A stretch of DNA of 64,000 nt from assembly GCF_900111195.1 (NCBI RefSeq), contig NZ_FOGL01000014.1:51906-115905 (forward strand). The letters are read 5' to 3'. The notes under the pieces are model-generated. The model did no database searches. It saw nothing but the letters and a program-made list of their open reading frames with translations, and was not told the DNA's origin. Every line of letters begins with the position of its first letter. Within the stretch, counting starts at the first letter, position 1. Positions 28,753 to 37,194 of this stretch are shown here, piece after piece. This stretch comes from Gracilibacillus ureilyticus. GTDB taxonomy: Bacteria; Bacillota; Bacilli; Bacillales; Amphibacillaceae. A program made the position numbers and the translations under genes.

Positions 28753-28828
28753 AAGGATCCCTCCTAATCATTTGGGTACAGTTATATGATCTCCATCTGC
28801 GGCAAGCTTATGATGAACAAATTATGGA

Positions 28829-29086
28829 TTACTGAAACTTACTTCCCACGAATAAAAAGAATAAAATAAATAACCCAATGGTAAATGGCAATGCGCCAAT
28901 CAGGCTTAAACTCATTCCGTTATAGCCTCCCACAATTTCATTACCAATTAAGTAAATAACAACACCAGTTGCACAACTGGCAAATCCCCACCAGTACGGT
29001 AGTTTTCTCCACAAGCTGTAGATTCCGCCAATAATAAATAAGCATAAAAAAATCCATGGGAGGACAACATATATTATGAAGCTCAT
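28829..29086 (-). CDS. Hypothetical three-helix membrane protein
   Basis: 85-residue hydrophobic protein with three segments: SFIIYVVLPWIFLCLFIIGGIY, WWGFASCATGVVIYLIG and LIGALPFTIGLFILFFLFV. I do not recognise it. ATG 29086 is preferred, with AAAAAGG 9 bases upstream, over ATG 29095, which abuts that site. It lies downstream of the ECF sigma gene on the same strand but beyond a terminator. Confidence 0.62.
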   Translation of the reverse strand: MSFIIYVVLPWIFLCLFIIGGIYSLWRKLPYWWGFASCATGVVIYLIGNEIVGGYNGMSLSLIGALPFTIGLFILFFLFVGSKFQ

Positions 29087-29150
29087 CTGTTTCATCCTTT
29101 TTCAGCAACTTTATCACTACCATTATAACTCTTTTCTCAAAAAGTGAAAA

Positions 29151-29177
29151 CCAGAAGCATATTTTATGCTCCTGGCT
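29151..29177 (-). terminator. Terminator of the GntR-ABC-sigma operon
   Basis: On the minus strand CCAGGAGCATA pairs with TATGCTTCTGG (plus coordinates 29151-29175), then TTTTCACTTTTTG. The hairpin overlaps the stop codon of the sigma gene. Confidence 0.75.
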
Positions 29178-29709
29178 TAATATCGTTGTATACTTTGTAA
29201 TGCTGTTTTATCAGTTTCCGGGCACGAAATAGCCTTGTTTTAACTGCAGACTCTGAAATTTTCAATATACTTGATATTTCCGTATCCTGATATCCTTTCA
29301 CCACTTTCAAATAAAAGACCGACTTTAATTTATCACTTGAATGATCCATACATTTTTTTATTTCTTCAAACGTTCCTTTTATAGCCATTTCTTCATTTAC
29401 ATGCTCCACAGAACATATTTTTAACTCCTCTATATTTATATCTTCCTCAAGTAAAATCATTTTCGATCTGTTCTCTTTACGCAACATATCAATGGCTGTT
29501 CGGGAGGTGACCGTTCTTAACCATGCGGAAATCTTATCGATTTTACTTTGATCAACTGAAAATCGAAATACTTTAATCCATGCTTCCTGTACTGCATCTT
29601 CTGCAAGCTGGCAGTCTTTTAAAATTTGCAGGGCAGTATAGAACATCATCTCCTGATATTTATTTACCAAATCTGCAAAGCATATCTCTCTGTTTTCAAC
29701 ACCTATCAT
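29164..29709 (-). CDS. ECF-family RNA polymerase sigma factor
   Basis: 181-residue group IV sigma factor. Region 2 is seen in FADLVNKYQEMMFYTALQILKDCQLAEDAVQEAWIKVFR and ISAWLRTVTSRTAIDMLRKENR; region 4 in FYLKVVKGYQDTEISSILKISESAVKTRLFRARKLIK. GGAGGTGATCC lies just before ATG 29709. It starts 20 bases after the ABC permease gene, so it is the last gene of a four-gene operon. No recognisable anti-sigma gene is adjacent, which is uncommon for this class. Confidence 0.88.
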   Translation of the reverse strand: MIGVENREICFADLVNKYQEMMFYTALQILKDCQLAEDAVQEAWIKVFRFSVDQSKIDKISAWLRTVTSRTAIDMLRKENRSKMILLEEDINIEELKICSVEHVNEEMAIKGTFEEIKKCMDHSSDKLKSVFYLKVVKGYQDTEISSILKISESAVKTRLFRARKLIKQHYKVYNDIKPGA

Positions 29710-29729
29710 TGGATCACCTCCCTCGTTAC

Positions 29730-31703
29730 CTATTTAAAATAATCTTTTACGAATGCTGGCAACTGTTCCTCATTAACAGTAAAAGAAGTAATGTATTCAT
29801 CTCTTCCTGGTCCAAATGCAGCAATCGTCCATTTGCCATCGTAATCATATTCTTTTTCAAGCTTCACTATTTGTTCAATCTGGTTTAGATCTTGTGTAAC
29901 AAATACATCCTTTAACTTACTTGCGTCCGTAAAAGGGACTTCATGAAGATACTTAAGCTTTGAAGATTCGTTTTTCACTGCTATCATTACCGTTTCCTGT
30001 TCCGTAAGATCAGTAAATTTATGAAATCCTTCTTTTTCGAGCAGATCCATTGTATTTGTATAGCTGCGTGGTACATCTATAAAGGGAGAATAGTAATTAT
30101 TATCCTCCAATTCGAATTCAATTGTTAGAATGCTTTCTTCTCCTGCCATAATTTCCTCGAAAGAAGCATTTAAATAATCCTCCCGTAATGCATCCATTAA
30201 TCGGGACTCAAGCGTGTTACTTATTACTGCATCATCTCTGTAAGTGTGAATTCTAATATTTTTCACATCGGTTTTTTCACTAAAAAGCCAATGGCGGCTG
30301 TTTTTCCGGAAAATTTCATTTTCATACACCGGTTTTAAATATTCTTTAAATTCTTTAACAGACGGAATAAAATACTGGCGTTTAATATTGGTGCCGTTAT
30401 CTAAATAATAATTGATATATATTTCTGATGAATCTGATTGCCAGTCTCTATCCAAAGTCCCTGTATCTATGATTTCCTGATGAAATTCAGTAATCAGCTT
30501 TATTAGTTTCTCGTCTTCGATTTTCGGTAACTCATCAAATTCAACTGAAGGATCATCATAATAGCTGACAAAATCAATTATCTGGATGCCTTCTACTTCT
30601 CCTGCTTGAGGAACCCTTGTTTCGTAACCGAACCAGTCAAAAACTAATGATGCGAGGACAAGTAAAGAAATGCCGATATAGATGAAGAAGCCTTTCCACT
30701 CGCCAAACACACGCCATGTTTTTTGAATTAACATTTCTGCTATCAAATATCCGAGTAATGCCCCAAATATATAGCCAAAAGTTATCCAGCCAATATATTG
30801 CTCCTGCACCATCCCGAAATAAGTTCCGAACAATAACATAAAACAAAAGGTTACGCCTATTTTGAAGATTGGCTTTAAGTAATGAAAGATTAACGTTTGT
30901 GATGCAGCTTCTACTGGGCGACAACGATACAGAACCAGTGCTATAAGGTAACATATCACGGCAATCACAGCATATATCCACATTACATTATAATCAATTT
31001 CTCCAGACTCAAAGAAAAAAACAGACTGTACAATTGGAGACCATCCGGAATAATTTTCTTCCCACAGATATCCTGGAGAAAAGCCGCTTAATAACATTTC
31101 AAGGTTGAAGAAAATTAAATAAACGATTCCAACCGGAAAGATTAAAAAAATATAACTTAGCATTCCCTGTATCGCGGATACACCAGTAATTCCCCCGGCC
31201 AGAACAGTAAATGAATACATTAAGCTGACAATAATGACAGTGAAAAACAGCCATACTCCAACATCTCGTTGAAGAAATAATTCTTCCACATCCATCGTAT
31301 TACTCATAATATACAAGATTAATCCTGTGACAATTACCGGGATGACGACCATTGCATATCCAACCAAAAAGTGATGATGAAATAATTTGTTTCTGGATAA
31401 TGGAAGACTATGTATAAAGTCTGCAGATCCTTTTACCTGGATATACCGAAAAGCAAATATTCCTGCTAGGAAAGGTACCGTTAAAATTGTGATAATTTGT
31501 AATGGACCATTAATATCAAACAGGTCATCAACTCTCTCAAAATAATACGTATTATATTCGTCCCGCTCAGCTGATATATCCATGACCACTTGCAATGGTA
31601 ATATAATGGTTAATGCAATAAAGTATGCAATACCAATCCACCCTGTTGTTCGGAAACTCTGCTTCAAAAGTTCTTTTTTAAAGTAGAATGTTCTCGATTG
31701 CAT
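29730..31703 (-). CDS. ABC transporter permease with large extracytoplasmic domain
   Basis: 657-residue membrane protein. About ten hydrophobic segments occupy the first 360 residues, including WIGIAYFIALTIILPLQVV, ILTVPFLAGIFAFRYI and MVVIPVIVTGLILYIMS. A soluble C-terminal part of about 300 residues resembles the DUF6449 region of YtrC/D-type permeases. ATG 31703 is chosen because GGAGGGTG lies about 7 bases upstream; it overlaps the ATPase gene by 26 bases. Likely role: export or defence against an envelope-active compound, inferred from the YtrA-type regulator. Substrate unknown. Confidence 0.75.
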   Translation of the reverse strand: MQSRTFYFKKELLKQSFRTTGWIGIAYFIALTIILPLQVVMDISAERDEYNTYYFERVDDLFDINGPLQIITILTVPFLAGIFAFRYIQVKGSADFIHSLPLSRNKLFHHHFLVGYAMVVIPVIVTGLILYIMSNTMDVEELFLQRDVGVWLFFTVIIVSLMYSFTVLAGGITGVSAIQGMLSYIFLIFPVGIVYLIFFNLEMLLSGFSPGYLWEENYSGWSPIVQSVFFFESGEIDYNVMWIYAVIAVICYLIALVLYRCRPVEAASQTLIFHYLKPIFKIGVTFCFMLLFGTYFGMVQEQYIGWITFGYIFGALLGYLIAEMLIQKTWRVFGEWKGFFIYIGISLLVLASLVFDWFGYETRVPQAGEVEGIQIIDFVSYYDDPSVEFDELPKIEDEKLIKLITEFHQEIIDTGTLDRDWQSDSSEIYINYYLDNGTNIKRQYFIPSVKEFKEYLKPVYENEIFRKNSRHWLFSEKTDVKNIRIHTYRDDAVISNTLESRLMDALREDYLNASFEEIMAGEESILTIEFELEDNNYYSPFIDVPRSYTNTMDLLEKEGFHKFTDLTEQETVMIAVKNESSKLKYLHEVPFTDASKLKDVFVTQDLNQIEQIVKLEKEYDYDGKWTIAAFGPGRDEYITSFTVNEEQLPAFVKDYFK

Positions 31704-32577
31704 ATCCAGCACCCTCCATTTCATAGATAAAAATCTCTTCCAATGTTAGCGGCAATATATCGAATACAACTGGATCATACGGTTCCATTTGTTTTTCAAT
31801 TTCGTAGTAGTCATCACGGATTATGCAAACATGAACACTGCCTCTTTTTTCTTTGTGAAGAACGTCCAATCCTTGATAGATATCTTCAGACACCTCTTGT
31901 TTAAATGCTAATTGGACTTTATGAATATCAGATTTTAAATCATCCAGCTCTTTTTCAAGCAGTAGTTCGCCACGATGAATGATTCCCACTGCATCACAAA
32001 TATCCTCTACTTCTGATAAGTTATGAGATGATACGACAACCGTCATCTCACGATCTGCAACATCCTGAATGACCCATGATTTAATTTTTTTACGAATTAC
32101 CGGATCTAATCCATCGAAAGGTTCATCTAAAATTAAATAATCGGGCATTGCACAAAGCGCTAACCAGAAAGCTACTTGACGTTGCATACCTTTAGAAAAC
32201 CGGTGAATTTTCTTGTCAGGATCAAGATCCAGCAGCAGTTGCATCTGAGTGAATCTATCATTATTCCAATTCGGATACATATTCTTATAGAAGTTTGCCA
32301 TCTGCCTTGTTGTATATTGAGAGAAAAAGAATAATACATCCGGAATAAAGATTAACCTTTCCTTGATGGAATAGTTTTCAAATACAGGCTTTTGTTCAAT
32401 TTCCACCGTACCACTTTTTTGTTTAATAATTCCTGCCATTGTTTTTAATAAAGTAGTTTTCCCCGCTCCATTTGATCCTAATAACCCATAAATGGAACCC
32501 TTATTCACATTAAGAGAAACATTGTTTAAAATGGGATCCTTCTCAAACTTTTTATTTACGTTCTGCATTAGAATCAT
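31678..32577 (-). CDS. ABC transporter ATP-binding protein, YtrB-like
   Basis: 299-residue ATPase. Walker A is GLLGSNGAGKTTLLK, the signature motif is HRFSKGMQRQVAFWLALC (a degenerate LSGGQ), and Walker B is YLILDEPFDGLDP. A C-terminal extension of about 80 residues is typical of drug/envelope ABC-2 exporters. ATG 32577 follows GGAGGTGA by 5 bases and overlaps the GntR gene by 26 bases, so the operon is translationally coupled. Confidence 0.9.
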   Translation of the reverse strand: MILMQNVNKKFEKDPILNNVSLNVNKGSIYGLLGSNGAGKTTLLKTMAGIIKQKSGTVEIEQKPVFENYSIKERLIFIPDVLFFFSQYTTRQMANFYKNMYPNWNNDRFTQMQLLLDLDPDKKIHRFSKGMQRQVAFWLALCAMPDYLILDEPFDGLDPVIRKKIKSWVIQDVADREMTVVVSSHNLSEVEDICDAVGIIHRGELLLEKELDDLKSDIHKVQLAFKQEVSEDIYQGLDVLHKEKRGSVHVCIIRDDYYEIEKQMEPYDPVVFDILPLTLEEIFIYEMEGAGYAIENILL

Positions 32578-32947
32578 TCGGTTCACCTCCAATGACCTCT
32601 TCAAGTATTTCTTTCAAATCCTGGACGGTTAAACCAATAAACAAAGCTTCAGCAATTTGCTTCTTTAATTGGTCTTTGGCTTGTTTTATTTGGTGCTCAT
32701 TATTTTCTGCTACCATTTGACTCACAAAACTTCCCTTCCCTTTCACAGAATATATATATCCTTGTGCTTCCAATTCGCGGTATGCCTTTTGAATTGTGTT
32801 TGGATTGATCGATAACTGTTGAGCCAGTGTACGGACGGATGGTAATTGTTCATCTTGTTTAAGTACGTCATTAATGATCAACTGCTTCAGCTTATCGACT
32901 AATTGCTCATAAATCGGCCTTCTACTTCGCAAATCGAGCTCAAACAT
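32552..32947 (-). CDS. GntR-family repressor, YtrA-like
   Basis: 131-residue short GntR protein of the YtrA subfamily: an N-terminal winged helix (RPIYEQLVDKLKQLIINDVLKQDEQLPSVRTLAQQLSINPNTIQKAYRELEAQGYIY) followed by a two-helix dimerisation tail instead of a large effector domain. Such proteins repress their own ABC-transporter operons. TAATACA direct repeats and a CTGTA-N13-TACAG inverted repeat lie just upstream and are the likely operator. Confidence 0.88.
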   Translation of the reverse strand: MFELDLRSRRPIYEQLVDKLKQLIINDVLKQDEQLPSVRTLAQQLSINPNTIQKAYRELEAQGYIYSVKGKGSFVSQMVAENNEHQIKQAKDQLKKQIAEALFIGLTVQDLKEILEEVIGGEPNDSNAERK

Positions 32948-32975
32948 AGCCTCCCTACCTTTCTACTGTATGATC

Positions 32976-33015
32976 TGTATTAATTGTATTAACTGTATTA
33001 GTATGTTTAGTACAG
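32976..33015 (-). promoter_or_regulatory. Probable operator of the YtrA-like regulator
   Basis: Three TGTATTA repeats at a 9-base period (32976-32982, 32985-32991, 32994-33000) run into the inverted repeat CTGTA (32993-32997), 13 bases, TACAG (33011-33015). Confidence 0.6.
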
Positions 33016-33101
33016 TTTAATTATATTGTAAAAAATCAAAATTGCAAGAACAATTTAAATTATTATCAAATGTGAGAAGCTTTTTTCCAATTTATAGCTG
33101 T

Positions 33102-33137
33102 AAAAAAAAGCTATGTATCAAAAAAAGATACATAGCT
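33102..33137 (-). terminator. Terminator after mhqD
   Basis: AGCTATGTATC (33109-33119) is perfectly complementary to GATACATAGCT (33127-33137). On the minus strand a run of eight T follows. Confidence 0.9.
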
Positions 33138-33142
33138 TCTCT

Positions 33143-33751
33143 TTATAATATATTTTGCTGGTACCATTCGCTTGCAGCTTCCACTTCTGATCTTGTTAGC
33201 TGGTGGCCGTTGTTTTCCCAGTGAATTTCTGCCATCGCGCCGTTTTCCGTAAGAATTCGTTCTAAATCTATTGATTCCTGTTCCGGACATATTGGATCAT
33301 TATGTCCTGCTGTGAGGAACACTTTCACACCGGCTAGATCAGGTAATTCAATACCGCGGCGCGGAACCATCGGATGATGTAAAATAGCAGCATTTAAGGC
33401 GTCCTGATAGTGGAAAAGCAGACTTCCGGCAATATTTGCTCCATTTGAATAACCAACTGCTACGACATAATTGCGGTCAAAGCCGTATTCTTCTGCAGAT
33501 TCGTCAATGAATTCATATAATTCTTTTGTTCTTAAAATAAGATCCTCTTCATCAAATACACCTTCTGCAAGACGTTTAAAGAATCTGGGCATTCCATTTT
33601 CCAAAACATTCCCTCTAACACTTAAAATATTAGCATCAGGATCAATTATCTCTGCTAACCCTAATAAGTCATTTTCTGTCCCTCCTGTGCCATGTAACAA
33701 TAACAAAGTAGGACCATTTAAGCTTTTCCCTTTTTTAAAAATATGTTTCAT
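33143..33751 (-). CDS. mhqD: MhqD-like carboxylesterase/phospholipase
   Basis: 202-residue alpha/beta hydrolase of the YodD/MhqD type, linked in B. subtilis to resistance to methylhydroquinone and other electrophiles. Motifs: LLLLHGTGGTENDLL (oxyanion loop), AVGYSNGANIAGS (Ser), TAGHNDPICP (Asp) and NNGHQL (His). ATG 33751 has AAAGG 8 bases upstream; TTG 33754 is too close. An MhqR-type operator lies 24-42 bases upstream of the start, supporting the assignment. Confidence 0.85.
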   Translation of the reverse strand: MKHIFKKGKSLNGPTLLLLHGTGGTENDLLGLAEIIDPDANILSVRGNVLENGMPRFFKRLAEGVFDEEDLILRTKELYEFIDESAEEYGFDRNYVVAVGYSNGANIAGSLLFHYQDALNAAILHHPMVPRRGIELPDLAGVKVFLTAGHNDPICPEQESIDLERILTENGAMAEIHWENNGHQLTRSEVEAASEWYQQNIL

Positions 33752-33775
33752 CAACTCAACCTTTCTATCACTTAT

Positions 33776-33793
33776 TATCTCAAATTCGAAATA
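33776..33793 (-). promoter_or_regulatory. Candidate MhqR operator
   Basis: TATCTCAAATTCGAAATA agrees with the published-type MhqR motif tATCTcgaAtTCgAGATa at 16 of 18 positions. MhqR represses mhqD until quinone-like electrophiles oxidise it. Confidence 0.6.
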
Positions 33794-33858
33794 TTTATTT
33801 AACTTTATCTTTATCTATATCATTAGTTTAAAAAACGCTACATTATCTGTCAATTAGC

Positions 33859-33887
33859 TTGTCCTGGCTTTTTTTTCATAATACAAT
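33859..33887 (+). promoter_or_regulatory. Sigma-A promoter of sirC
   Basis: TTGTCC (33859-33864), a 17-base spacer, TACAAT (33882-33887). Confidence 0.65.
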
Positions 33888-33925
33888 ATGGAAGAAGTAT
33901 TATTTTTAAAAAAGGAGCCTTGTCA

Positions 33926-34537
33926 ATGAAAAAAATTCCGTTAATGGTCGATTTATCGGATAAATCGATAGTGATAATCGGTGGTGGAAAGATAGCCGAA
34001 AGACGTGTAAAAAGATTGTATAACCATTGCAGCTCCCTTACAATTATCAGTCCGGAAATAACCTCAGGTTTGAATAAACTAACCATGAGAGAGAATATCA
34101 CCTGGTTAAAGAAACAAATTTCACCAGATGATCTAGCATGTCACGATCTTATCATTATTGCAACAAACAACGATACGGTTAATCAAATGGTATTGACAAA
34201 TGCACCTGCCGATGCATGGATAAATGCATGTCACGATTCTGAAAAAGGAAACATTGATTTCCCCGTCACAGTTGAACGCGGAAAATTACAAATTTCCATA
34301 TCCACCGGTGCATCCAGTCCCTTCTTAGCTAAAAAAATTAAAGAAGAGCTTCAAAATACATATACAGTCAGTTATGAATCATATGTAGATTTTCTATTTC
34401 AGGTAAGGGGATTGGTAAAAAATTCACCACTGCCAGATGAGCAGAAGCATCACATTCTTTATTCGGTAGTTGAAGAACCTATTTTCAATAGCAAAGAGCA
34501 AGCTGCCTTTTTGCTAAAATTAAAGGAGCAAATGTGA
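33926..34537 (+). CDS. sirC: Precorrin-2 dehydrogenase
   Basis: 203-residue NAD-dependent enzyme oxidising precorrin-2 to sirohydrochlorin, the middle step of siroheme synthesis. The Rossmann motif is VIIGGGKIAERRVKRL; ISISTGASSPFLAKKIKEEL marks the C-terminal domain, and FPVTVERGKLQ is conserved. Length matches YlnF-type proteins that lack the methyltransferase domain. ATG 33926 is set by AAAGGAG 8 bases upstream. It is transcribed separately from, and converges on, the nitrite-reductase/siroheme operon. Confidence 0.9.
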   Translation: MKKIPLMVDLSDKSIVIIGGGKIAERRVKRLYNHCSSLTIISPEITSGLNKLTMRENITWLKKQISPDDLACHDLIIIATNNDTVNQMVLTNAPADAWINACHDSEKGNIDFPVTVERGKLQISISTGASSPFLAKKIKEELQNTYTVSYESYVDFLFQVRGLVKNSPLPDEQKHHILYSVVEEPIFNSKEQAAFLLKLKEQM

Positions 34538-34556
34538 AAAAAATTCCCACATTTGC
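34528..34556. terminator. Hairpin between sirC and the trpD-like gene
   Basis: GCAAATGTG (34528-34536) pairs perfectly with CACATTTGC (34548-34556). T runs are weak. Confidence 0.6.
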
Positions 34557-34558
34557 CC

Positions 34559-35587
34559 TTATGTCTTTATAGCATTCTCTTTCCAGCTACTGATAAGCTC
34601 AATTATATTTCCTTTATCTAATTGCTTTTTGGCCACTTCAATTCCTTCTTCCACTGATACAGCCACTCCGAACAAATAATATCTAAGTCCGGCATTGAGT
34701 ATAGTTTGATTATAATAATAAGTGTTCTCTTCCACTCTCTCACCAGATAGGATTGATTTAATTATCTTTGCCTGATCAACTGCAGACAACTTCTGGTTTT
34801 TATCAAACTCTTTGCATAGCAGTCCATAATCTGCTGGTTTAACTGTGAATGACTGTAAATTATCCTTGGTCCAGTGAAATACAAAACTGTTTCGATGAAC
34901 CGGGACATCTTCTGAGCCTTCTAACCCCTGCACAATATATACATTGTCATAATCCAACTGTTTAAAAACGTCATTCAGTTTGTTAATAGCAGTCCTGTGA
35001 AAGGCTCCTAGCATTATACTTTTAGCATTAGCTAAATTCAGCAATTTTTCAACAGTATTCAGTAATGTTCTTACACCAATCTCTTCCCTGATGCGTCTTA
35101 ATTCCTTCAGGGGTTCACAGTACGCTTCCGGGTCCAAATGAATAATTTTATTTTCTTCCAAATTCAATAAGTTCTCATGCCAGCCCAGTTCTCCCATAAT
35201 TTCTTTAATTGATGTACCGAATTTAGGAGGTAACGTATCACTTGCAGCCAAATAGGCCGGAATACCGTAATCTGCCAGCAATAGTGAAACAGGAATGGTT
35301 GCCGCAAAGGAGTTACGGCCATTATAAGGTCCGGCGAAATCTATCATTTTTGCCTTGATCTCTTCTGACACCGTAAATTTACGAGAATAATCTTGTAACT
35401 TTCGGATAAATGCTAGTAACTCTTCCGCAGATTCGGTCTTAATTCGCTCACCAATTAAATAAGCAGTAATTTGTGCATCTGTTGCTGACTTGGAAAAAAT
35501 AGCTTCCGCTACTTCTATTGTCTCTTCATAGCTTAAATCTTTTGCTCCTTTTTGGCCTCTTGCTACTTCTTTAATCCATTGCTGCAC
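34559..35587 (-). CDS. TrpD-like nucleoside/phosphoribosyl transferase-fold protein (YbiB/TrpD2-like)
   Basis: 342-residue protein with the anthranilate-phosphoribosyltransferase fold layout: an N-terminal helical bundle (SYEETIEVAEAIFSKSATDAQITAYLIGERIKTESAEELLAF) and a glycosyltransferase-3 domain. The phosphoribosyl-pyrophosphate loop GTGGD of true TrpD reads GPYNGR (about residues 86-91), and the SSxSG region is also altered, so anthranilate is unlikely to be the substrate. GTG 35587 has GAGAGGAG 10 bases upstream and overlaps the sirB stop by 17 bases. It is the last gene of the nitrite/siroheme operon. Function unknown. Confidence 0.75.
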   Translation of the reverse strand: MQQWIKEVARGQKGAKDLSYEETIEVAEAIFSKSATDAQITAYLIGERIKTESAEELLAFIRKLQDYSRKFTVSEEIKAKMIDFAGPYNGRNSFAATIPVSLLLADYGIPAYLAASDTLPPKFGTSIKEIMGELGWHENLLNLEENKIIHLDPEAYCEPLKELRRIREEIGVRTLLNTVEKLLNLANAKSIMLGAFHRTAINKLNDVFKQLDYDNVYIVQGLEGSEDVPVHRNSFVFHWTKDNLQSFTVKPADYGLLCKEFDKNQKLSAVDQAKIIKSILSGERVEENTYYYNQTILNAGLRYYLFGVAVSVEEGIEVAKKQLDKGNIIELISSWKENAIKT

Positions 35588-36329
35588 TGAGCTTCGACTC
35601 CTCTCTGGCTTCTTCCACCCGGTCTTGTAAAACGGACACAACATTTTCATGATGGCCTAAATACTCAGAAAGAAGAATTTCCTGTCCTTCTTTTAAGGAA
35701 AATTGTTCAATATATTCCTTAATTCCTTTAATTAACAGTCCTGTGAATAACAGATACGGGACAATTAACACCGATTTTTCCAGGTCTATTACTTTCTCTT
35801 TTAGAAATGGCTCAAACTTTGGTTTACTCGCAGCCAAAAAACATTTCTCTATATTGTTGTGAGGATACTCTTTTCTTAACATGGAAACTATCGATTCGGT
35901 ATCCTGTATAGCTTGTAGATCACTGCTCCCTCTACCTACGAAGACAATATCATATTTCTCCACATTATCAGTTGTTCTCTCGATGTGATCCTTCACTGCT
36001 CTCACCATCTTATCGTCTACACCGATCGGTCTGCCATAATGGAAATCTATCTCCGGGTATTTCATTACCTCTTTATCAATTATTTCTGGAATGTCTACTT
36101 TTGCATGTCCTGCAGTTAATAATAATACAGGAAGAATAGTAATTTTTTCTGCCCCGAGGCTCACCACTTTTTTAACCGTCTCTGCCAAATTCGGTTCCTG
36201 TAACTCTAAGAAACAGGCTTCCTGTATAGGAACAGAAATCTTCTGCTTTACTTTATTTATTAATTCAAAAGATTCTGTCTTTGATTCTTTTACCCTGCTT
36301 CCATGACAAATATATATTACAGCTTCCAC
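35571..36329 (-). CDS. sirB: Sirohydrochlorin ferrochelatase
   Basis: 252-residue two-domain CbiX/SirB chelatase inserting Fe(II) into sirohydrochlorin to give siroheme. Metal-site residues are the His of YICHGSR and of LLTAGHAKVDIP. The second half repeats the fold. The gene starts 10 bases after SUMT and overlaps the trpD-like gene. Iron rather than cobalt is inferred from the nitrite-reductase context. Confidence 0.9.
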   Translation of the reverse strand: MEAVIYICHGSRVKESKTESFELINKVKQKISVPIQEACFLELQEPNLAETVKKVVSLGAEKITILPVLLLTAGHAKVDIPEIIDKEVMKYPEIDFHYGRPIGVDDKMVRAVKDHIERTTDNVEKYDIVFVGRGSSDLQAIQDTESIVSMLRKEYPHNNIEKCFLAASKPKFEPFLKEKVIDLEKSVLIVPYLLFTGLLIKGIKEYIEQFSLKEGQEILLSEYLGHHENVVSVLQDRVEEAREESKLSAAMD

Positions 36330-36339
36330 TTTATCACTC

Positions 36340-37122
36340 CTAGTACGCTTCGATAACCTCTTTTAAATCCTCTTGCCATTGTATATTTTTTAATCGCCTC
36401 AGGTTTTCTCCAATTTGCACAACTTCTCCAATTATAATCATAGCCGGATTTTTTATCTTATCAGCTTTTACAATTTCCAGAATGGAGTCTAAAGTACCCG
36501 AAACCATACGCTGCTGTTCAGTTGTTCCAGCATGGATAATCGCGATTGGTGTTTCTTTTCTTTTACCAGCTTTCAAGAGCTGATCGATAATAAAAGAAAG
36601 ATTACTCATCCCCATATATATAGCTAAAGTATCAACAGAATTCGCCAGCTGCTCCCAATTAATCTCACCAGGCTGACCATTCTTACAGTGACCAGTAATA
36701 ACAGCAAAAGATCTGCCTACTTCCCTGTGCGTAATGGGAATATCAGCATATGCAGGAGCTGCTATACCTGAAGTAATACCAGGGACCACTTCATATTCAA
36801 TTCCTTGTTTCGCCAAGACTTCTGCTTCTTCAGCTCCCCTGCCAAAAACAAATGGGTCACCACCTTTCAATCTTACCACAGTTCTCCCTTTCTTTGCATA
36901 TTTGACCAGCAAATGATTGATCGTTTCCTGTTTCATAAAATGCATCTTTGGTAATTTTCCGCAGTAAATAAGATCTGCATCCGGTTTTGCTTCTTTGATC
37001 AATTGCTGATTAACCAGACGATCATATAAAATAACATCCGCTTTTTGAATACACTTTAAGGCTTTCACTGTAATTAAATCTGGATCCCCTGGCCCTGCTC
37101 CTACCAAATAAACTTTTCCCAT
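36340..37122 (-). CDS. cobA: Uroporphyrinogen-III C-methyltransferase (SUMT)
   Basis: 260-residue SAM-dependent enzyme that methylates uroporphyrinogen III twice to precorrin-2. Motifs: VYLVGAGPGDPDLITVKAL, LKGGDPFVFGRGAEEA, VVPGITSGIAAPAYADIPITHR and YMGMSNL. It is a single-domain SUMT without dehydrogenase, complemented by the separate sirC and sirB. It lies in the nasD operon, 72 bases after nasE across a strong hairpin. Confidence 0.95.
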   Translation of the reverse strand: MGKVYLVGAGPGDPDLITVKALKCIQKADVILYDRLVNQQLIKEAKPDADLIYCGKLPKMHFMKQETINHLLVKYAKKGRTVVRLKGGDPFVFGRGAEEAEVLAKQGIEYEVVPGITSGIAAPAYADIPITHREVGRSFAVITGHCKNGQPGEINWEQLANSVDTLAIYMGMSNLSFIIDQLLKAGKRKETPIAIIHAGTTEQQRMVSGTLDSILEIVKADKIKNPAMIIIGEVVQIGENLRRLKNIQWQEDLKEVIEAY

Positions 37123-37157
37123 TACACTTCCTCCTCAATTTTGATGAATAAATAGCA

Positions 37158-37187
37158 GAGGAAAGTGCATAATTGTGCACTTTCCTC
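37158..37187 (-). terminator. Hairpin between nasE and SUMT
   Basis: A perfect 12-bp stem, GAGGAAAGTGCA (37158-37169) with TGCACTTTCCTC (37176-37187). No T run of note follows on the minus strand (ATTTATTC), so it may attenuate or mark an mRNA processing boundary, giving less SUMT than reductase. Confidence 0.6.
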
Positions 37188-37194
37188 ATTCATT

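Noticed and set aside
28829-29086. Small membrane protein as anti-sigma for the ECF factor
   Set aside because: It follows on the same strand, but is separated by a terminator and has only three helices with almost no cytoplasmic domain to bind a sigma factor.
34559-35587. Annotation as anthranilate phosphoribosyltransferase (trpD)
   Set aside because: The PRPP loop and acceptor-site residues of true TrpD are replaced, and no tryptophan genes are nearby; only the fold assignment is kept.
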